In this document: positions 26,163-35,098 of the stretch, one piece after another
Numbering within the stretch: position 1 is the first letter of the stretch
Layout of the letters: each line of letters begins with the position of its first letter
Assembly: GCF_015694725.1 (NCBI RefSeq)
Contig: NZ_JADQDQ010000005.1
Location: 124,001 to 188,000 of the forward strand
Reading direction: 5' to 3'
From: Hymenobacter jeongseonensis
Lineage (GTDB): Bacteria; Bacteroidota; Bacteroidia; Cytophagales; Hymenobacteraceae
DNA: 64,000 bases
The notes under the pieces: generated by a model
The model's input: only the letters and a program-made list of their open reading frames with translations
The model's database searches: none
Told to the model about the DNA's origin: nothing
Made by a program: the position numbers and the translations under genes

Positions 26163-29100
26163 TTAAGCGTTTTCTTTAGCGAAGAACTCCGATTCTGCGT
26201 TCCGAATCTTGGTCAGATACGTTACGTTCGGCTGCACGTTGATAGACTCCAAAGCGTGGAAAGCACGCTCGCCATCCTCGCGGCGCAACAGCTGGCTGAT
26301 GCGGCTGTTGGGGTCGCGCATATCACCGAAAACGATGGCTTCGGTGGGGCACGACTGAGCGCAGGCCGAAACAATCTCACCGTCCATGGGGCGACGCTTT
26401 TGCTTCTTGGCCTCCAGCTTGCCCAGCTGGATGCGCTGCACGCAGAACGAGCACTTTTCCATCACACCACGGGCCCGAACAGTTACGTCGGGGTTCAACA
26501 CCATACGGCCCAGGTCGGTGAACATGTGGCCGTTTACAGTTTCGAATTTCTCGTTGGAGTAATAAGAGAACCAGTTGAAGCGACGCACTTTGTACGGGCA
26601 GTTGTTGGCGCAGTAGCGAGTACCAATGCAACGGTTGTACGTCATCTGGTTCAGGCCTTCCGAGCTATGCGTGGTAGCTAGTACGGGGCACACCGTCTCG
26701 CAGGGAGCGTGGTTGCACTGCTGGCACATCATCGGCTGGAAAATCACCTGCGGGTTGTCCGAAGGGTCTTCCATAGCCGCGTAGGTACCCACTTTGCCAA
26801 CCGTTTCGAACTCATCCTTGTGGTGGTCGGAGCTGTAGTAGCGGTCAATGCGCATCCAGTGCATTTCGCGGCGGTTGATAACCTCCTGCTTACCCACTAC
26901 GGCCGTGTTGTTCTCGGTCTGGCATCCAATCACGCACGAGCCACAGCCAATGCACGAGTTGAGGTCCACGGCCATGCCCCAGTGGTGGTTGTTATACTGA
27001 TAGTCCTGCCACAGCGAAACCTTGTTGGGTTTCTCCAAGCCATCGGGCGTGGCCACTTTTTCGTACTCGGTTACCTCTTTCGGGTTTTTGATATACTGAA
27101 CCAGCGTGTTTTCCTGCACCACCGGCTTGCGGTCCATGATGGTGTGGTGCGTCTGGGTCTGGGCAATGGGCGATGTGGCGTCGGTCTTTTCCAAGGTCAC
27201 CACATTGCTGAATTGCAAGCCATTGGCCGTGGCCATTGCCAGCGGAGCAGCATTAGCGCCCACCTTGTCGCCCGCTTTACCAGCCAGCGTACGGCCGTAG
27301 CCCAGCGCAATGCTGACAGTACCGTTCGTCTGGCCTGGCTGAATCAGCACGGGCAGTTCGATGGTGTAGCCGTTGGCCGTCACCTTGATGACATCACCTT
27401 GCTCCCACTTGTTGTCGATGGCCATTTTGCGGGGCACAGCAACATAGTTACCCCAAGTAGCTTTCGAAACCGGGTCGGGCAACTCCTGCAGGAATGGGTT
27501 GTTGGATTCGCAACCAGCGGCACCCAAACCTACTTTTTCGTACAGAGCTAGCTCAACTGCGTTTGCAGCGGGCTTGGAGGCACGAGCAATTTGGGCAACT
27601 GCTGCCGCGGGGCTCAATGCCGCTGCCGTCATAGCTGGCGCTGCAGCTAAAGCAGTGCCAGTAGCCACGCCGTCGTGCACAACCTTATCCCACGCTGAAT
27701 CACTTGGAGTAATTGCGCGCCAGCTGGCGCGGAGGTATTTGTAGTAGTTGGTGTTGTTGCCAGCCCAGCGCAGCAAGCTTTCCTGTGCCTGACGGGTGGA
27801 GAAAAGCGGCGTGATAACGGGCTGAGCCAAGCTCAGGAAACCGCGCTTGGGCTCGTAGTCATTCCACGATTCCAGCCAGTGGCTATCGGGAGCGGCGTAC
27901 TGGCAAAGCATGCCGGTTTCATCCAGTCGGTCATTGAGCGAAATAGTCAGGGGCACTTTGGCAATGCCTGACTTCACTTTTTGACCTAATGGGTGGTTAT
28001 AAACAGGGTTAGCGTTGTAGAAGATGACCGCGCCGACGCTGCCGTTGTTCATGTCATTTACCAGCGCAGCCATCCGCGCATCGTCGCCTTGGCGCACGTT
28101 GCTCGGAGCAGTCAGGTCAACCGTCGTACCCAAGTTGCCGAGGGCTTGGTTGATGGCCGCAACGAGTGCTTGCACGGCAGGGTCGTTCGAGCCCGATACC
28201 ACTAGGCTGGCGCCGCGGTTGGCAGTCAGGTCCTTGGCAGCTTGGGTCAGCTTATCGTTTTTGTAAGCGGAGGCTCCACCAGCGCCGGTAACGGCGTTGT
28301 ACAGTGCAACAGCTACTGCACCCATTTCTGAAGGCTTAACTGGCACGCGAATGTCCGCGTTCGAGCCAGTGAGCGACATGGCCGTCTCAAACTGGTAATG
28401 GCGCGACATGGAGCGCTTGTCGCGGCTAATCTTGCGGGTCATGGCGTACTGGCGGCTGTACTCAACAGGCGAAATCCAAGTACCCAGGAAGTCAGCACCA
28501 AGGCTTACAATGATGTTGGCCCGGCTGAAATTGTAGCCGGGCACAATGCCGTTGTTGGCTTGCAGCAAGCCCGTCACCGACTGCGAGTCATACATGACGT
28601 GCGTGGTGTTGGGGTAACGCGCCGCAAACTCAGCAATGGCCTTCTTGGTAGTGGGGCTAATGATGGTAGGCGAAACAATGGCAATGCGGCCCGTGGTAGC
28701 CGCCAGCTTGGTACGTACTGCTTGGTCGAGCGCAGCTTGTTCTACCTTCTCGTGGCCGTTGCCAGCTTTGATGGCGAAGTTCTGCAAGCGTCCACCATCG
28801 TACAGGCTCAGCACTGCAGCCTGGGCTCGGGCCGACAAACCACCATTGGTGATGGGCGACTCCGGGTTGCCTTCCAACTTGATTGGACGGCCTTCGCGGG
28901 TCTTCACCAGCACGGCGTTGTAGTCGGCGCCCGTGAAGTAGGTGGAAGCGTAGAAGTTGGAGATGGACGGGTCAATCTCCTCGGGTTTGTTGAGGTATGG
29001 AATTGCCTTGCGAACCGGGGTTTCGCAGGAGGCCAACGTGGCCGCAGCCACACCAAAACCCATTAGCTTGAGGAAGTCACGGCGAGGAGCTGAGGTCGCA

Positions 29101-29204
29101 TCTTTGCTCTCGTAGCTCTCCTTGACCGGCATGAATTCAGCAAAAGCCGATTGCATGAACTCCGGGGCGTTTTCTAGTTCCTCAATTCCTTTCCAGTACT
29201 TCAT
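26163..29204 (-). CDS. actB: alternative complex III iron-sulfur subunit ActB (TAT-variant molybdopterin-oxidoreductase-like)
   Basis: 1013 residues. A 40-residue leader precedes the twin-arginine signal (APRRDFLKLMGFG, then LASC), the variant TAT layout typical of Bacteroidota ActB. The middle part (about 90-700) is the molybdopterin-oxidoreductase-like fold, which in ActB carries no molybdenum. The C-terminal part holds the cluster motifs CIGCGSCVIGC, CQQCNHAPCETVCP, CIGTRYCANNCP (three Cys, likely the 3Fe-4S site) and CSFC with CAQSCP: three 4Fe-4S and one 3Fe-4S clusters. It passes electrons from the quinol site to the heme subunits on the periplasmic side. Confidence 0.95.
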   Translation of the reverse strand: MKYWKGIEELENAPEFMQSAFAEFMPVKESYESKDATSAPRRDFLKLMGFGVAAATLASCETPVRKAIPYLNKPEEIDPSISNFYASTYFTGADYNAVLVKTREGRPIKLEGNPESPITNGGLSARAQAAVLSLYDGGRLQNFAIKAGNGHEKVEQAALDQAVRTKLAATTGRIAIVSPTIISPTTKKAIAEFAARYPNTTHVMYDSQSVTGLLQANNGIVPGYNFSRANIIVSLGADFLGTWISPVEYSRQYAMTRKISRDKRSMSRHYQFETAMSLTGSNADIRVPVKPSEMGAVAVALYNAVTGAGGASAYKNDKLTQAAKDLTANRGASLVVSGSNDPAVQALVAAINQALGNLGTTVDLTAPSNVRQGDDARMAALVNDMNNGSVGAVIFYNANPVYNHPLGQKVKSGIAKVPLTISLNDRLDETGMLCQYAAPDSHWLESWNDYEPKRGFLSLAQPVITPLFSTRQAQESLLRWAGNNTNYYKYLRASWRAITPSDSAWDKVVHDGVATGTALAAAPAMTAAALSPAAAVAQIARASKPAANAVELALYEKVGLGAAGCESNNPFLQELPDPVSKATWGNYVAVPRKMAIDNKWEQGDVIKVTANGYTIELPVLIQPGQTNGTVSIALGYGRTLAGKAGDKVGANAAPLAMATANGLQFSNVVTLEKTDATSPIAQTQTHHTIMDRKPVVQENTLVQYIKNPKEVTEYEKVATPDGLEKPNKVSLWQDYQYNNHHWGMAVDLNSCIGCGSCVIGCQTENNTAVVGKQEVINRREMHWMRIDRYYSSDHHKDEFETVGKVGTYAAMEDPSDNPQVIFQPMMCQQCNHAPCETVCPVLATTHSSEGLNQMTYNRCIGTRYCANNCPYKVRRFNWFSYYSNEKFETVNGHMFTDLGRMVLNPDVTVRARGVMEKCSFCVQRIQLGKLEAKKQKRRPMDGEIVSACAQSCPTEAIVFGDMRDPNSRISQLLRREDGERAFHALESINVQPNVTYLTKIRNAESEFFAKENA

Positions 29205-29285
29205 TTGGGAGGGTAATCAGTAGTCAGTATTGGGTAGTCAGTCTGCAACAAGTAGTCTACATACTGACTACCCAGTACTGACTAC
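29202..29285. repeat. inverted heptanucleotide-array element between actA and actB
   Basis: Exactly 84 bases read on the minus strand as twelve heptads ending in the actB start codon; GTAGTCA, GTACTGG, GTAGTCA open it and TACCCAA, TACTGAC, TACTGAT, TACCCTC close it. The outer arms, 29220-29242 and 29263-29285, are 23-base inverted repeats with a single mismatch, around a 20-base spacer. This is the same architecture as the actF-ctaC and rpsR-rplI spacers, with a different heptamer. Confidence 0.8.
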
Positions 29286-29300
29286 ATAAGAATCAAATTA

Positions 29301-30665
29301 TTAGTAGTGGCACTTCGAGCACTCGGTGCCGCCATTCGACGACACGGTGAAGGGAGCACCAGCATTTTTGGTGTTGTGCAACTTCACAAGGTTGTCGTAG
29401 TACTTGTTGTCTTTGGCGTTAACCGGCATTTCGCGGTGGCAGTTGATGCACCAGCCCATGGTGAGGGCCGAATACTGATACACAACCTCCATGTTCTGGA
29501 TGGGACCGTGGCAGGTCTGGCACTGCAGGCCCGCTACTTGCGTGTGCTGCGAGTGGTTGAAGTAGGCCAAATCCGGGAGGTTGTGAATGCGTACCCACTG
29601 AATGGGCTGCTTCCGCTCGATGGCACGGTAGATTTTCTTGATTTCGGGCGATTCCGTCTTAATCTGCGAGTGGCAGTTCATACAGATGTTGGCCGAAGGA
29701 ATGTTAGCCGACTTGCTCTTATACACCGAGGTATGGCAGTAAGCGCAGTTAATCTGGTGCTCACCGGCGTGCAGTTTGTGCGAGAATGCAATGGGCTGGG
29801 TGGGCTGGTAGCCCTGGGCCAAGCCTACCGCCATCACGCTTTGCACACCGGCATACAGGAGCACAATGGCGAAAACAGCCCCTACGATGCCGCGCAGTAC
29901 CGGCGAACGGTACATTTTGCTCCAATCGAAGCGTTGCTCCAGAATTTCAACATCGCGGCCGTCGAGGTCTTTACGACCACGCAGCACGTCCTTCATCAAG
30001 TTACCAATAATAACCAGGGTTACCACTAGCACAATCAGCACGACTACGAGGACGATGAGCAGGATGTCAACATACTTACCAGCACCGGCTTCAGCACCGC
30101 CAGCAGCCTGACCATCTACCGCCGCCTTATTTGCATCAGTAACGCCACCACCAGTCACCGCAGCGGGAGCACCTTCCTGAGAAGTAACCCAAGCCAGAAT
30201 CGAATTTACCTCCTGGTCCGACAGAGCGAACGAGGGCATCTGCTGCTTATTATACTTGTTGAATATGGCTACGGCGTATTCATCGCCGCTGGCTACTACT
30301 TTGCTCGAGTTCTTAATCCAGGGCAGCAACCACGAAACGGGACGACGCTTGGTGATACCGGCCAGTGCCGGGCCTACCACTTGCTCATTCACCGCGTGGC
30401 ACTGCGCGCAATTGTTTTTGAATAGCGCATCGCCGGCCGCAATGGCCCCCGCATCGGCACCGCCACCGCCGTTTCCACCGCCGCCAGCCGCTGCTGGGGC
30501 AGTCGCAGTAGCAGCCGTAGCGCCATCAGTTGCGCCGGGAACTACTCCCGTTTTTTTCACATCGGCAGCATCTGCTTGTTGAGCGGCAGCCTGTTGGGTG
30601 CCGGCAAACGTGAGGAACAGTGCCAGCAACAGTTGAGGTAACGTACGAAGTCGAATGCTATTCAT
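29301..30665 (-). CDS. actA: alternative complex III multiheme cytochrome c ActA with extra N-terminal cytochrome domain
   Basis: 454 residues: signal peptide ending QQAAAQQ, a Gly/Ala linker (GGGGNGGGGADAGA), a class I cytochrome c domain with CAQCH and Met ligand in QQMPSF, a Gly/Ala linker, a membrane helix (about 203-222), a second hydrophobic stretch (about 258-278) and then a pentaheme region with CAYCH, CMNCH, CQTCH, CINCH and CSKCH. The five C-terminal sites match the pentaheme ActA subunit; the sixth, N-terminal heme domain is an added module that may hand electrons to CuA. First gene of the operon, 45 bases from its promoter. Confidence 0.93.
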   Translation of the reverse strand: MNSIRLRTLPQLLLALFLTFAGTQQAAAQQADAADVKKTGVVPGATDGATAATATAPAAAGGGGNGGGGADAGAIAAGDALFKNNCAQCHAVNEQVVGPALAGITKRRPVSWLLPWIKNSSKVVASGDEYAVAIFNKYNKQQMPSFALSDQEVNSILAWVTSQEGAPAAVTGGGVTDANKAAVDGQAAGGAEAGAGKYVDILLIVLVVVLIVLVVTLVIIGNLMKDVLRGRKDLDGRDVEILEQRFDWSKMYRSPVLRGIVGAVFAIVLLYAGVQSVMAVGLAQGYQPTQPIAFSHKLHAGEHQINCAYCHTSVYKSKSANIPSANICMNCHSQIKTESPEIKKIYRAIERKQPIQWVRIHNLPDLAYFNHSQHTQVAGLQCQTCHGPIQNMEVVYQYSALTMGWCINCHREMPVNAKDNKYYDNLVKLHNTKNAGAPFTVSSNGGTECSKCHY

Positions 30666-30710
30666 AAGAAAATAGACGGTAAAACGAAACGCTAGGGCAT
30701 TTCAAGGCCA

Positions 30711-30741
30711 CAAATGTAGGTCAGGAATCGTAGGCGGCAAA
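30711..30741 (-). promoter_or_regulatory. vegetative promoter of the act-cta operon
   Basis: On the minus strand TTTG (30738-30741), 19 bases, then TACATTTG (30711-30718), an exact match to the Bacteroidota housekeeping pattern. Transcription would begin near 30704, about 40 bases before the actA ATG. Confidence 0.8.
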
Positions 30742-31096
30742 GCGTGGAATGCAATTTCTAGGCAGCGCTGCCCGGTCCTCTCAGACCGTTTAAGCCCTCT
30801 CCTCCCCTGCTTGCTGGTAATTATTGCCTTGGCAACCAGAATACATTTAGCAACTTCCATATCCAGCAGAAAGCAAGCAGTAGCTAGCGGATAAATCCCT
30901 GAATGACAACCCCTCTTTGGGTCATTTTGTTAGGTTTTTAGGTAAAATCGAGCTTTTCAGGGAGCTGCTTTTATTTACAAGGGGTTTTCCGTACCTTATT
31001 AATATGGTTAGGCCGAATACAGTGTACTGTTGAGCTTAGGCCTCTCTCTTATTCAACCAGTAACTGACCCATTGTACTAAGGAAGTACTGACGGCC
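30742..31096. other. intergenic stretch between divergent respiratory and ribosomal promoters
   Basis: About 355 bases with no convincing gene. It is more AT-rich than the flanking genes. Seen here: a short imperfect hairpin around 30902-30926 (AATGAC and TCATT arms) followed by T-rich sequence, and an ACAGT-GT-ACTGT inverted repeat at 31019-31030 near the rpsF side. No known RNA family is recognised. It probably serves as the regulatory region of two highly expressed operons. Confidence 0.5.
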
Positions 31097-31128
31097 TTTG
31101 GCAATCTAGCGGAAAGTCAGTACCTTTG
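31097..31128 (+). promoter_or_regulatory. vegetative promoter of rpsF-rpsR-rplI
   Basis: TTTG at 31097-31100, 20 bases, then TACCTTTG at 31121-31128: a full Bacteroidota promoter. Transcription would start near 31135, giving a leader of about 40 bases; this is too short for the S6:S18-binding leader RNA known in other phyla and no such structure is visible. Confidence 0.8.
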
Positions 31129-31173
31129 CGCCCCAATCAATTTTTTTCACCCCCAAATTTTCACCCCGTCGTA

Positions 31174-31551
31174 ATGGAAGTAAGAAATTACGAGACGGTC
31201 TTCATCGTAACTCCCGTGTTGAACGAGAGCCAGGTGCAAGAGACGGTCGAGAAGTTCACCCAGGTGCTTAAGGAAAATAGCGCCGCCATTTTGTCCACTG
31301 AAGCCTGGGGCCTGCGTAAGCTGGCTTATCCGATTCAGAAGAAAACCACAGGCTACTACTACTGCCTGTCGTACACTGGACAAGGTAACATTGTTGACGT
31401 GCTTGAGTTGGCTTTCCGCCGCGACGAGCGCATCATCCGGTTTTTGACCACTGTGCTTGATAAGCACGCGGTGGAATACAACACCCGTCGCCGCAATGGC
31501 GAGATGAACCTGCAAAAGGCTGCAAAAGAAACCGAAGCTGTAGCCCAATAA
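31174..31551 (+). CDS. rpsF: 30S ribosomal protein S6 (bS6)
   Basis: 125 residues from MEVRNYETVFIVTP, the standard start of S6; the frame is open 16 codons upstream but that extends across the promoter. S6 binds S18 on the platform of the small subunit, and the two genes are adjacent (12 bases apart). Family blocks AWGLRKLAYPIQKKTTGYYY and FRRDERIIRFLTT are intact. The C-terminal tail (RRRNGEMNLQKAAKETEA) is a usual basic-acidic extension. Confidence 0.97.
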   Translation: MEVRNYETVFIVTPVLNESQVQETVEKFTQVLKENSAAILSTEAWGLRKLAYPIQKKTTGYYYCLSYTGQGNIVDVLELAFRRDERIIRFLTTVLDKHAVEYNTRRRNGEMNLQKAAKETEAVAQ

Positions 31552-31563
31552 CCCAGTAGTAAC

Positions 31564-31839
31564 ATGGCAACTCCCGCATACAACCGGAACAACGACCGGT
31601 CGGCTATGAACAAGCCGCAGGACACCCGCAAGAAATACTGCCGCTTCAAGAAGAACGGCATTAAGTACGTGGACTACAAAGACCCGAACTTCTTGCTGAA
31701 GTTCGTGAACGAGCAGGGCCGTGTGCTGCCCCGGCGCCTCACCGGCACCAGCCTGAAGTTTCAGCGCAAAGTGACTCAGGCCATCGCGAAGGCCCGCCAC
31801 TTGGCTTTGATGCCTTACGTAGCCGACGCTCTGAAATAA
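31564..31839 (+). CDS. rpsR: 30S ribosomal protein S18 (bS18)
   Basis: 91 residues with the conserved [18 protein letters not shown] and [19 protein letters not shown] blocks. It is a partner of S6 in the ribosome and its gene sits between rpsF and rplI, the common bacterial order. Only one Cys is left of the zinc-binding form, as usual. The start ATG fits the family. Confidence 0.97.
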   Translation: MATPAYNRNNDRSAMNKPQDTRKKYCRFKKNGIKYVDYKDPNFLLKFVNEQGRVLPRRLTGTSLKFQRKVTQAIAKARHLALMPYVADALK

Positions 31840-31840
31840 A

Positions 31841-31920
31841 TTTTGAATGTTGAGTGCTGAATTTTAATTGTTGAAAGGCTTCGGCCTCCTCCACATTCAG
31901 GTTCAGGATTCAGAATTTCT
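31841..31920. repeat. inverted heptanucleotide-array element between rpsR and rplI
   Basis: Starting one base after the rpsR stop codon: TTTTGAA, TGTTGAG, TGCTGAA, TTTTAAT, TGTTGAA (31841-31875); then AGGC-TTCG-GCCT, a UUCG-capped hairpin; then CATTCAG, GTTCAGG, ATTCAGA, ATTTCTA (31894-31921). The second array is the inverse style of the first. The architecture matches the two elements in the act-cta operon. Confidence 0.7.
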
Positions 31921-31927
31921 ACAAGAC

Positions 31928-32371
31928 ATGGAAATCATCCTCAAAGACGACGTTAAGGGCCTCGGCTACAAGAACGACATCGTAACCGTGAAATCGGGCT
32001 ACGGTCGCAACTTCTTGTTGCCGCAGGGTTTGGCCATGCTGGCCGACAAGACCAACAAGAAAATCACGGCCGAGAACGTGCGCCAAGCGGCTCACAAGGC
32101 TGACAAAATCAAAGGCGACGCTCAGGCTATTGCTGACCAAATCGGTGATGCATTCCTGGAAATTCGCGCCAAAGTGGGCGAAAGCGGCAAAATCTTCGGA
32201 CGCGTTACTACTTTGCAATTGGCCGAAGCGCTGAAAGCAAAAGGTATCGAGGTTGACCGCAAGCGTTTGTCGTTCGACCAGGAGCCTTCGGCTGCCGGTG
32301 AATTCACCGCTACTGCCAACTTCCACAAAGAAGTTAAACACACGATTAACTTCCGCGTTGTAGCTGAGTAG
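31928..32371 (+). CDS. rplI: 50S ribosomal protein L9 (bL9)
   Basis: 147 residues starting MEIILKDDVKGLGYKNDIV, the classical L9 N-terminus; an in-frame upstream extension of 20 codons would translate the repeat element and is rejected. The NVRQAAHKADKIKGDAQAIA helix and the C-terminal domain (GRVTTLQLAEALKAKGIEVD) are normal. L9 reaches from the large subunit and limits frameshifting. Last gene of the ribosomal trio. Confidence 0.97.
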   Translation: MEIILKDDVKGLGYKNDIVTVKSGYGRNFLLPQGLAMLADKTNKKITAENVRQAAHKADKIKGDAQAIADQIGDAFLEIRAKVGESGKIFGRVTTLQLAEALKAKGIEVDRKRLSFDQEPSAAGEFTATANFHKEVKHTINFRVVAE

Positions 32372-32395
32372 TTAGTGCTCAACAACTAGTGAAAG

Positions 32396-32424
32396 AGCCC
32401 TGCCTTCTGGTGGGGCTTTTTTAT
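32396..32424 (+). terminator. intrinsic terminator after rplI
   Basis: AGCCC (32396-32400) pairs with GGGCT (32413-32417), with partial extra pairing of GCC and GGT inside, followed by TTTTTTATT. It stands about 25 bases past the rplI stop. Confidence 0.7.
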
Positions 32425-32468
32425 TACCCCTCGGCCTGAAATACAGGTTAGGGGCTATTTTTGCTTCG

Positions 32469-35018
32469 ATGTTTAGAACTGAAATACCAATTGCCCCGGC
32501 TATTGACCAGCTACCGCGCACCGCGCGGGTGCTTACCATGGGCTCCTGTTTTGCCGATAGCATGGGCTCGCGGCTTGCGGCCAACAAAGTTGAAACGCTG
32601 GTAAACCCCTTTGGCACCGTGTTTCAGCCGCTGGCGCTGGCGCGGCTGCTGCGAGCAGCGGCGGGCGAAGAAGTGGACTGGCAGCAGCATTTGGTGCACG
32701 CCCGCGGGCGCTGGCAGAGCTACGATTTGCACGGCAGCATCGGCGCCGACTCGCCAGTGGATTTGCTCCAGCACATTCAGGAGTTGGTGCGGCGTACCGG
32801 TGATTTTGTGCGGCAAGCCGATGTGGTGCTCCTGACGCTGGGCACGGCTTGGGCTTATCGCCTGCGCGAGACCGGCGAATTGGTAAACAACTGCCACAAG
32901 CAAGCCGCCGATTTATTCGTAAAGGAACTGCTTACGCCGGATGAAATCATCAATGGCTTGGCAGAAACCCACGCTTATCTGCGGCGCATCAACCCAAAGC
33001 TGCGCTTTGTGCTCACGGTGAGCCCGGTGCGGCACCTCAAAGACACTTTGCCGCTGAATTCGGTGAGTAAGTCGGTGCTGCGGGTTGCTACGCATATTGT
33101 GAGCGACTTGCTGCCCGGCGTGGCCTACTTCCCGGCTTACGAGTTGCTGGTGGATGATTTGCGGGATTACCGCTTTTACGCGTCCGATATGTTGCACCCG
33201 TCGGAAGTGGCGGAGGAATACATCTGGGACAAGTTTGCCCGGACGTATTTTGATGCGGATTTTGGGCGGTTCCGCAAAGAATGGGCGGCGGTTCGGCAGT
33301 CGCTTGGGCACCGTCCCTTGCACGAAGGCACGCCCGAGCACCGGCAGTTCCTGGTGAACACCATGGAAAAGCTGGAGCAGCTAAACTTGCGCAAAATCAG
33401 TGTAGCGGCCGAGCTGAATGATGTGCGCGCCAAAATCATGGCGTTGCCCGTACCTCAGCAGCCGGAGCCGGAAGCAATTCCCGAGGACGACGAAGAGCGG
33501 ATTGACATCGGCGAAGGCACAGCTTCCGAGGACGTGAGCACCCCAGTGGCTCAGCCCACGCCCCCGGCAGTGCCGGCCGATGGACGGCCTCCACGCTTGT
33601 CGCCGGATGAGTTTCGGGCGCAACGCGCGGCTCGTTCGGGCCGGCCTGAACGCGGACGCCGCGATGGCCGTGGCAAAGGCCAATTGCAGGTACCTTCTGA
33701 AAATGAACAGTTTCAGGTGACAAGCTCTTCGGACAATGACCAAGTGGAAAGCAGTTCAGTTGGTTCGCCCTTGGTATTTATTCCTGCCGAGCTGGGTAAG
33801 GCTGAAGAACTATTGGAACAAGCTGCTGCAACTGTGGCCAGCGGCGCGATGGCTGGAGAGCAGGAGCCGGCGAAAAAGAAAAAGCGCCGCTCGCGAGGTG
33901 GCGCTAAAAGAACGGCTCGCAAAAATGCGCTGCGCCTTGCCGCAGGCGAGCTCATTCCGGAAAATGAGCTTGGGACTGAGGTGACGGACGAGGCAGATGC
34001 ATCAAACACAGTTGCAACTGACTCAATCAATGGCACCCAGCAAGTAAACCAGACGTCTTCAGCCACCACCGGCCCTGAGTCGGTGAAACGAGGCGGGCGA
34101 CGCAATGAGGGCGGACGTATGCAGCGCAAGGAGCTATTTGTAACTGCTCCCCTTCCCGAATCGGAAACGTCGGCTGATGCGGAATCTCCGGTTTTGGCTA
34201 CGACTTTGCCGCTGGTTGAAACACCCGCAGTTATTACTGAACCTGCAGCAGCGCCTCGCAAGTCTCGCAACAGCCGCAACCGAGGCAGAAAAGGAGCAGG
34301 ACTACTCAACGAATTGGAAACTACCAATCCTGGCGTTGCTAGCCCCATTAATGAGACAGCCACTGCGGTAATTGGCAGTGCTGAAGAGCTTTCCGGTACT
34401 GCGGAAACGGCCATTGATCCAACCCGTAATCGCAACCCGCGTGGCAGGCAACCGGCCGCTTCTGGCGAGACGCCAGTTTTGACAGACACGGCAGCAGAGG
34501 CTACTACTGCAGCCCCTGACACGACACCAGTTCCAACCCCTGCTCGTCGTCCCAATAGGGCAAAGCGGGCAGTTAGCGGCGCTAGGGCAGAAAAGCCCGC
34601 AATGGATACTCCAGTTATTCCGGTTACCGACGAGCTTCAACTGCGTACGCAAGTGGCGGCGGGTCGCATGACGGGTTCCGCGGCATCTTTGATAGAACCT
34701 GCAGCGCAAACGCCAGTACCTGCAAAACGCACTCCAGCTAAGAAAGCGGTTCCTGCTGTAAAAGTCCCGGCTTCTAAAAAACCGGCCGTCAAGAAAACTG
34801 CAACGCCAGTTCCGGCGCCTGAGGCCGCTCCAATACCCGCAGTGGTTGAGGCAAAACCCGTAAAAAAAGCTCCAGTGGTGAAAAAGGCCGTGGCTGAAGC
34901 GAAACCGAAAACTGCGGCCAAGCCGAAGGCCAAGCCAACAACTGCTGCAAAAGTCCCTGCTGCAAAACCGGCTGCTGCGAAACCCAAAGCTCCTCGTAAG
35001 CCGGCAAAGCCAGCGTAA
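32469..35018 (+). CDS. GSCFA-domain protein with long Lys/Ala/Pro-rich (histone H1-like) tail
   Basis: 849 residues in two parts. Residues 1-320 or so are a GSCFA domain, related to SGNH-type hydrolases: the naming motif GSCFAD at 25-30, TLGTAWAY, the [11 protein letters not shown] block, and [26 protein letters not shown] near the end with the Asp and His of the presumed catalytic site. The following 500 residues are disordered-looking: Pro/Glu-rich, then Arg/Gly-rich runs ([28 protein letters not shown]), ending in about 120 residues of PAKKA, KPKAKP type repeats like bacterial histone H1 homologues. Such tails bind nucleic acids. Many relatives stop after the GSCFA domain, so the fusion is notable. 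Role unknown. Confidence 0.85.
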   Translation: MFRTEIPIAPAIDQLPRTARVLTMGSCFADSMGSRLAANKVETLVNPFGTVFQPLALARLLRAAAGEEVDWQQHLVHARGRWQSYDLHGSIGADSPVDLLQHIQELVRRTGDFVRQADVVLLTLGTAWAYRLRETGELVNNCHKQAADLFVKELLTPDEIINGLAETHAYLRRINPKLRFVLTVSPVRHLKDTLPLNSVSKSVLRVATHIVSDLLPGVAYFPAYELLVDDLRDYRFYASDMLHPSEVAEEYIWDKFARTYFDADFGRFRKEWAAVRQSLGHRPLHEGTPEHRQFLVNTMEKLEQLNLRKISVAAELNDVRAKIMALPVPQQPEPEAIPEDDEERIDIGEGTASEDVSTPVAQPTPPAVPADGRPPRLSPDEFRAQRAARSGRPERGRRDGRGKGQLQVPSENEQFQVTSSSDNDQVESSSVGSPLVFIPAELGKAEELLEQAAATVASGAMAGEQEPAKKKKRRSRGGAKRTARKNALRLAAGELIPENELGTEVTDEADASNTVATDSINGTQQVNQTSSATTGPESVKRGGRRNEGGRMQRKELFVTAPLPESETSADAESPVLATTLPLVETPAVITEPAAAPRKSRNSRNRGRKGAGLLNELETTNPGVASPINETATAVIGSAEELSGTAETAIDPTRNRNPRGRQPAASGETPVLTDTAAEATTAAPDTTPVPTPARRPNRAKRAVSGARAEKPAMDTPVIPVTDELQLRTQVAAGRMTGSAASLIEPAAQTPVPAKRTPAKKAVPAVKVPASKKPAVKKTATPVPAPEAAPIPAVVEAKPVKKAPVVKKAVAEAKPKTAAKPKAKPTTAAKVPAAKPAAAKPKAPRKPAKPA

Positions 35019-35040
35019 GAATAATTGCTTTACTAACTTC

Positions 35041-35067
35041 CAAACCCAGCCTTTGTGGCTGGGTTTG
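35041..35067. terminator. intrinsic terminator after the GSCFA gene
   Basis: An 11-bp perfect stem, CAAACCCAGCC at 35041-35051 with 35057-35067, loop TTTGT, followed by GCGTTTT on the plus strand. Confidence 0.75.
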
Positions 35068-35098
35068 GCGTTTTAAGACCTTCCTTATTCCTTCTGCT

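Noticed and set aside
31129..31173. S6:S18-binding autoregulatory leader before rpsF
   Set aside because: The predicted leader is only about 40 bases, T/C-rich and without the CCG-containing stem-loop known for this RNA.
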